DNA of 64,000 bases from Bradyrhizobium centrolobii. Its GTDB lineage: Bacteria; Pseudomonadota; Alphaproteobacteria; Rhizobiales; Xanthobacteraceae. Position 1 is the stretch's first letter, and each line of letters begins with the position of its first letter. The DNA is taken from positions 42,899 to 106,898 of the forward strand of contig NZ_LUUB01000026.1 in NCBI RefSeq assembly GCF_001641635.1, read 5' to 3'. The translations under genes were made by a program, and so were the position numbers. Of this stretch, positions 60,712 through 64,000 are shown piece after piece. The notes beneath the pieces were generated by a model, which saw only the letters and a list, made by a program, of their open reading frames with translations, was not told the origin of the DNA and ran no database searches.

Positions 60712-61095
60712 TGCATGCTTTGTCCGGTGACGTACCCGGCCTGGGCCGAGCACAGGAAAGCGCATGTGGCTCCGGACTCGTCCGGATGACCGAAACGCCT
60801 GCTGGGATTGCTGGCCCTCACTTCCTCGGTCACATCGGCAACGCCGCGCGATGAATTCCTGGCGAATGCTGCGAGATTGAATTTTCAGCCGATCTGTATC
60901 GAACGCCCCGGCAACCGATTGTTGATGGTTACGTTGTGCCAGGCGACCGAGCGCGCAGACCCGCGACAAATCCAGGCCGGTTCGCGCGCTGTTCGACAGC
61001 GCCAGCATTGCGACGGGCTCTCACTGCGTGCGAGGTGACGTTGACGATGCGGCCGAAGTTGCGCGGAAGCGGATACGGGGCTGGTCCGCAGATGC
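60712..61095 (-). pseudogene. Multiply frameshifted short-chain dehydrogenase (SDR) remnant
   Basis: Reading the minus strand from about 61095, SDR-like pieces appear in different frames: RNFGRIVNVTSHAV, then MLALSNSARTGL, ARSVAWHNVTINNRLPG, GAFDTDRLK, and NPSRRFGHPDESGATCAFL with GYVTGQSMH and a stop at about 60712-60714. Together they retrace the catalytic and C-terminal half of an SDR, but at least four frame changes separate them and the N-terminal NAD-binding part is missing. The end joins an AraC remnant at about 60711, so a deletion may have brought the two together. Confidence 0.75.
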
Positions 61096-61199
61096 TCTAG
61101 CGAATGAGTGGGGCGACTCTGATCCTGCTGCGCGAAGAGCGGGTCGGCAGCTTCTGGCGCAAAGCGGACTGCAGAAGCCACGCTCGCCCGCAATCACGT

Positions 61200-61694
61200 C
61201 TAGCCAATTGGTCCGGGTATCCAATCGTCGCCTGAAAGGGGTGTAACCTTGACGTCGGCAATGACTCCGAGTTGCAGGCTTGGATCGAAATGGCGCATCG
61301 TTCGCTCATTGAAATCAATGATGCGACCAGGCGTGAGAGGCCCTACATCATTTATTTTGACGATGGCCTTCTTGCCTGCCCCCTCAACGAGGGCATATGT
61401 CGGCCGCGCGCCATATTGAACCCCGCCAAACTTCTTACGCAAATTGGTTTTGATGGCAGCGGCCCACGCAGATGGATCATAGCGCTCCCCGGAGGCTGTA
61501 TTCACGCCGCCCTCCCGATACCCGGGTCGGAACGGGTTGTACATGGATGCTGCGCCAACGATCGCGGGTCCAGAAGCGGCACTATCGAGGGCATCTGAAC
61601 CAACCGCACCGATTTCACTTCGAGCCATGGCAGCAGGTAGAATAGCAAGCGTCATTACGGCGCCGCAAATTGCGGCGCTCAAGCGAAACACCAT
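61200..61694 (-). CDS. RlpA-like double-psi beta-barrel protein, secreted
   Basis: This 164-residue protein has a signal peptide (LSAAICGAVMTLAILPAAMARSE). It has the RlpA/DPBB core with ASMYNPFRPGYREGGVNTASGERYDPSAWAAAI (residues 49-81), VKINDVGPLTPGRIIDFNERTM near 112-133 and a catalytic-type Asp in KINDVGP. RlpA proteins act on glycan chains without stem peptides at the septum, or bind them. This short one has no SPOR domain. It is upstream in orientation of the small secreted ClpP-like gene, but an operon is uncertain. Confidence 0.82.
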   Translation of the reverse strand: MVFRLSAAICGAVMTLAILPAAMARSEIGAVGSDALDSAASGPAIVGAASMYNPFRPGYREGGVNTASGERYDPSAWAAAIKTNLRKKFGGVQYGARPTYALVEGAGKKAIVKINDVGPLTPGRIIDFNERTMRHFDPSLQLGVIADVKVTPLSGDDWIPGPIG

Positions 61695-61784
61695 CAGGAT
61701 TCCTTGAATGATTTTAGATGCAGGATTCGGTTTGCTGACGCGGGAGCGTAAGCGAGAGGGGAGGGATTAACGGAATCGAGTCAT

Positions 61785-62324
61785 CTATTTGCGGATTGGT
61801 GCCAATCGGGCACCAAAACTGGCGACGAAGCCACGCTGGTCCTGGTCGACCAAAGCAGGGCGGATTGGCATCGTCGCGGGGGCGCGGGCATCGACGTAGC
61901 ACGGGCGATACATGGCTTGTAGCTGTTTGCCGCGAAGGAAGATCATTCTGGGGGTAAGACCGCCGCGCCTTGCAATCCATCGCCGCACTTGGGATGGATA
62001 CCCCGAATAGAGCAGTTGGGTTGCTTCAGGATTAGTGACAGTTCGGCCATTGCCGACGAAATCAAAAGCGGCGTGAAACCCAAGTGTCGCGTTCGGGGTG
62101 ACGCAAATCTTGTCGTGAGGGATTGTCGAGAGGAGGATGGTGCAGGCCGAAGCGCAAAGGCCGTCGATCACCACCGTTTGGCCTGAAGCGCGGAGTTCGC
62201 TGTACTTCGACAGATACTCCCCAATCTGCCCACCCGGGTCGTCCGCAATCCGAACCGCCGCGTGGCCTGACCCTATGCCCGCGAGCAACAGCGCTGCCGT
62301 GAGCAGCGCAGACAGAATTTTCAT
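61785..62324 (-). CDS. Secreted ClpP/crotonase-like protein of unknown function
   Basis: This 179-residue protein has a signal peptide (SALLTAALLLAGIGSGHA). It then has VVIDGLCASACTILLSTIP with Ser near residue 59, and ATLGFHAAFDF, whose pattern resembles the Ser and His positions of ClpP-like or signal-peptide-peptidase-like serine proteases. The Cys pair around CASACT is typical of small secreted ClpP-like proteins in rhizobia. Activity is not proven. The stop is 90 bases before the RlpA-like start on the same strand. Confidence 0.6.
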   Translation of the reverse strand: MKILSALLTAALLLAGIGSGHAAVRIADDPGGQIGEYLSKYSELRASGQTVVIDGLCASACTILLSTIPHDKICVTPNATLGFHAAFDFVGNGRTVTNPEATQLLYSGYPSQVRRWIARRGGLTPRMIFLRGKQLQAMYRPCYVDARAPATMPIRPALVDQDQRGFVASFGARLAPIRK

Positions 62325-62627
62325 TAATGTCCCTACCCAAGTTGAAGATGTGATGCGGACGTCTGCCGTTGCGCATCAGGCCGGAAAACAATGGCCGAAG
62401 ATGGATGAGGCGTGACGTCGGGGGTCCAATAGCGGCTCCTGGTCGCCGCTTAAACTAACCGCAACGTTTGTTGCGCGGTGGATGCACGCGCACTGTTCCT
62501 TAAAGGAAACCCCAACTCGATGATGGAGTTAGCACGCTGGTGGAACCGTCGCGTTCTGATTTGTGGCGGATTCTTGGCACGCGACGAGGTGCCAGCACGC
62601 TGATATGTTGCAGCGGGAGGATGAGCG
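62325..62627. other. Intergenic region between divergent secreted-protein genes
   Basis: No gene or obvious repeat is visible in these 303 bases. They separate the ClpP-like gene (minus) and the small secreted protein (plus) and should hold both promoters. Confidence 0.5.
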
Positions 62628-62915
62628 ATGAAGGTCCTTGCCGCGACACTTGCCCTGCTTGTATCGAGTCCGGCCGCCGCCCAGGAGTGCCAGACGTGCT
62701 CGTCGGCCGACGCCTGCATTCAGACGTACCTTAAGGCGACCTCGCAGGCGCAAAGGGAAATCAAGCAGGCAATCCGGGATTGGAAAGAGAACTTGGACAG
62801 AAAGGCCTCAGGTGAATTGTTCAGTAAAGGTACGGTAGCATTACAAGGCGCCATGGAGTCCCAAGTTCGCTCGGAGCTTGAGCGGCTAAAGGAGTGCTTG
62901 GCCAAAATCAAATAG
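62628..62915 (+). CDS. Small secreted helical protein
   Basis: This 95-residue protein starts MKVLAATLALLVSSPAAAQ, a clear signal peptide. The mature part has Cys in ECQTCSSADACIQ and near the end LKECLAKIK, with mostly helical, charged sequence between (REIKQAIRDWKENLDRK). A good GGGAGG ribosome-binding site precedes the ATG. No family is recognised. It is convergent with the LivF gene. Confidence 0.65.
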   Translation: MKVLAATLALLVSSPAAAQECQTCSSADACIQTYLKATSQAQREIKQAIRDWKENLDRKASGELFSKGTVALQGAMESQVRSELERLKECLAKIK

Positions 62916-63066
62916 CTGCGCCCGATCTGGCCCCCTTCGAGCCGCTCGGCTCCGACCTGCGAGCGCTCGTGGCGAGCAACTCGGCCATTTCTGATTAACC
63001 TCAGAAGTGGATCGATCCGGTTCTTCACGATCCTCTGCGCCTGACGATAGCGGTCGGCAGCATCGG

Positions 63067-63909
63067 CTAGGCGAGCCAGCGTTTGCGTCGCTTGTAGTGC
63101 TTGATATCCCGATATGATTTTCGCTTGGCGCCGGCGACTCCAAGATAGAACTCCTTGACGTCCTCGTTTGTGGCGAGTGCGTGCGCCTCGCCGTCCATAA
63201 CCACGCGGCCGTTTTCGAGGATGTAGCCGTGGCCCGCATATTTGAGCGCCATGTTGGTGTTCTGTTCGGCCAGAAGAAACGATACGCCTTCTTTGGCGTT
63301 GAGATCCTTCACGATCTCGAAGATCTCCTCGACGATCTGCGGCGCGAGGCCCATTGACGGTTCGTCGAGCAGGATCATTTTCGGGCGCGACATCAGCGCT
63401 CGGCCGATCACGCACATCTGCTGTTCGCCGCCCGACGTATATCCGGCTGTGGAATTGCGCCGCTCTGTGAGCCGGGGAAAGTAGGCGTAGACCCGTTCTA
63501 GATCCTGCGCGATCGCCGACCTGCTGTCCCTGCGCGTAAAGGCACCAGTCAGGAGATTCTCCTCGACCGTAAGATGAGGGAAGGCACGCCGCCCCTCCAT
63601 CACCTGAATGCAGCCGCGCCGCACCAGATCGTTTGGCGACTGGGACTGCACCTCGACGCCGTCGAACAGGATCGAGCCCTTGGTAACCTCGCCGCGCTCC
63701 GCGTGCAGCAGGTTGGAGATCGCCTTCAATGTCGTCGTCTTGCCGGCACCATTGGCGCCGAGAAGCGCGACAATGCCGCCCCGCGGGACCTCCAGCGATA
63801 CTCCTTTCAACACGAGGATGACGTGGTCGTAGACGACCTCGATATTGTTGACCGACAGAACCGGAGCTGCCGCTTCAGTCGCCACACCGACAACCTTGGG
63901 AGTTGACAC
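63067..63909 (-). CDS. livF: Branched-chain amino-acid-type ABC transporter ATP-binding protein LivF
   Basis: This 280-residue ABC ATPase supplies energy for a Liv-type uptake system (branched-chain amino acids or related substrates). Walker A is GANGAGKT (53-60), the signature is TSGGEQQM, Walker B is MILLDEPS and the H-loop region is LLAEQNTN. The N-terminal extension (MSTPKVVGVATEAAAP) and the basic C-terminus KRKSYRDIKHYKRRKRWLA are typical of the long Bradyrhizobium LivF form. The other Liv components are outside the window; a terminator-like hairpin precedes this gene. Confidence 0.93.
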   Translation of the reverse strand: MSTPKVVGVATEAAAPVLSVNNIEVVYDHVILVLKGVSLEVPRGGIVALLGANGAGKTTTLKAISNLLHAERGEVTKGSILFDGVEVQSQSPNDLVRRGCIQVMEGRRAFPHLTVEENLLTGAFTRRDSRSAIAQDLERVYAYFPRLTERRNSTAGYTSGGEQQMCVIGRALMSRPKMILLDEPSMGLAPQIVEEIFEIVKDLNAKEGVSFLLAEQNTNMALKYAGHGYILENGRVVMDGEAHALATNEDVKEFYLGVAGAKRKSYRDIKHYKRRKRWLA

Positions 63910-64000
63910 GCGCAGACCTTTCCAAAGAGTGGGAATCCGGGAGCCGCCGCATCGGCTCCCGGATCGCTCACACAGCTCAGCTTTCCTTCGAGCACTCGCG
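63910..64000 (-). other. Upstream region of livF, probably the 3' end of the preceding gene
   Basis: The last 91 bases hold a hairpin and, beyond it on the minus strand, a short coding-like stretch that reaches the window edge (for example reading ECSKES before a TGA at 63977-63979). The upstream gene cannot be identified from this much sequence. Confidence 0.35.
63935..63964 (-). terminator. Perfect 12-bp stem-loop upstream of livF
   Basis: ATCCGGGAGCCG (63935-63946) and CGGCTCCCGGAT (63953-63964) pair perfectly around a six-base loop. It lies between the presumed end of the preceding Liv gene and livF. It could be a terminator or an attenuating or stabilising hairpin inside the operon, since no T-run follows. 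Confidence 0.6.

Noticed and set aside
1..64000. tRNA, rRNA, CRISPR arrays and insertion sequences
   Set aside because: I looked for typical tRNA T-loops, spaced identical repeats, and transposase motifs and found none I could support; a tRNA search tool would be needed to be certain.

Overview
The window looks like chromosomal DNA of a high-GC alphaproteobacterium, most likely Bradyrhizobium or a close relative. The reasons are the uniformly GC-rich codon use, an FDH3-type formate dehydrogenase, rhizobial polysaccharide genes, a LivF-type ABC ATPase of the long (280 aa) kind, and CtrA-like TTAA-N7-TTAA boxes. This is inference from gene content; there is no rRNA, and I saw no tRNA or CRISPR array.

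Layout. (1) 1-4368: 3' part of a formate dehydrogenase operon (alpha subunit cut by the window edge, then iron-sulfur and cytochrome b subunits) and a 40-residue membrane peptide gene. (2) 4698-5488: a frameshifted nuoB remnant and a small secreted protein. (3) 5743-17792: a polysaccharide locus with a GINT1-like propeller protein, a GT4 glycosyltransferase, a Wzz/BY-kinase-like co-polymerase whose kinase motifs have decayed, a flippase, an FAD oxidoreductase, a CelD/FemAB-like acetyltransferase, an O-antigen polymerase/ligase and a GH5 hydrolase. CtrA-like boxes lie in two of its promoter regions. (4) 17817-24400: a CoA-transferase remnant, a second-type Mfd helicase, PPK2, two unknown genes and a gene with an HEALH motif.

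(5) 24492-50527: a complete-looking type VI secretion locus in two divergent operons. Minus strand: tssA-tssB-tssC-hcp-tssE-tssF-tssG-tssH followed by a protein-lysine-methyltransferase-like gene. Plus strand: vgrG-DUF6931-like-tagH-tssK-tssL-tssM-tagF-pppA-ppkA. No tssJ lipoprotein or PAAR gene is visible; TssL carries its own OmpA-like peptidoglycan-binding domain. TagH, PppA and PpkA form the threonine-phosphorylation switch.

(6) 50537-60500: an accessory block beside the T6SS with extracytoplasmic or putative effector-type proteins: a DUF4424 protein, a propeller plus NlpC/P60-like protein, a caspase-like peptidase, a lipoprotein, an alpha/beta hydrolase, a second caspase-like peptidase and a small metzincin-like protein. 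The C-terminal regions of the kinase, the first caspase-like protein and the lipoprotein share a DUF4384-like pattern. This suggests one envelope module, and it is the most interesting candidate for an undescribed system here.

(7) 60604-64000: decayed SDR and AraC genes, an RlpA-like protein, a secreted ClpP-like protein, a small secreted protein and a LivF ABC ATPase at the right edge.
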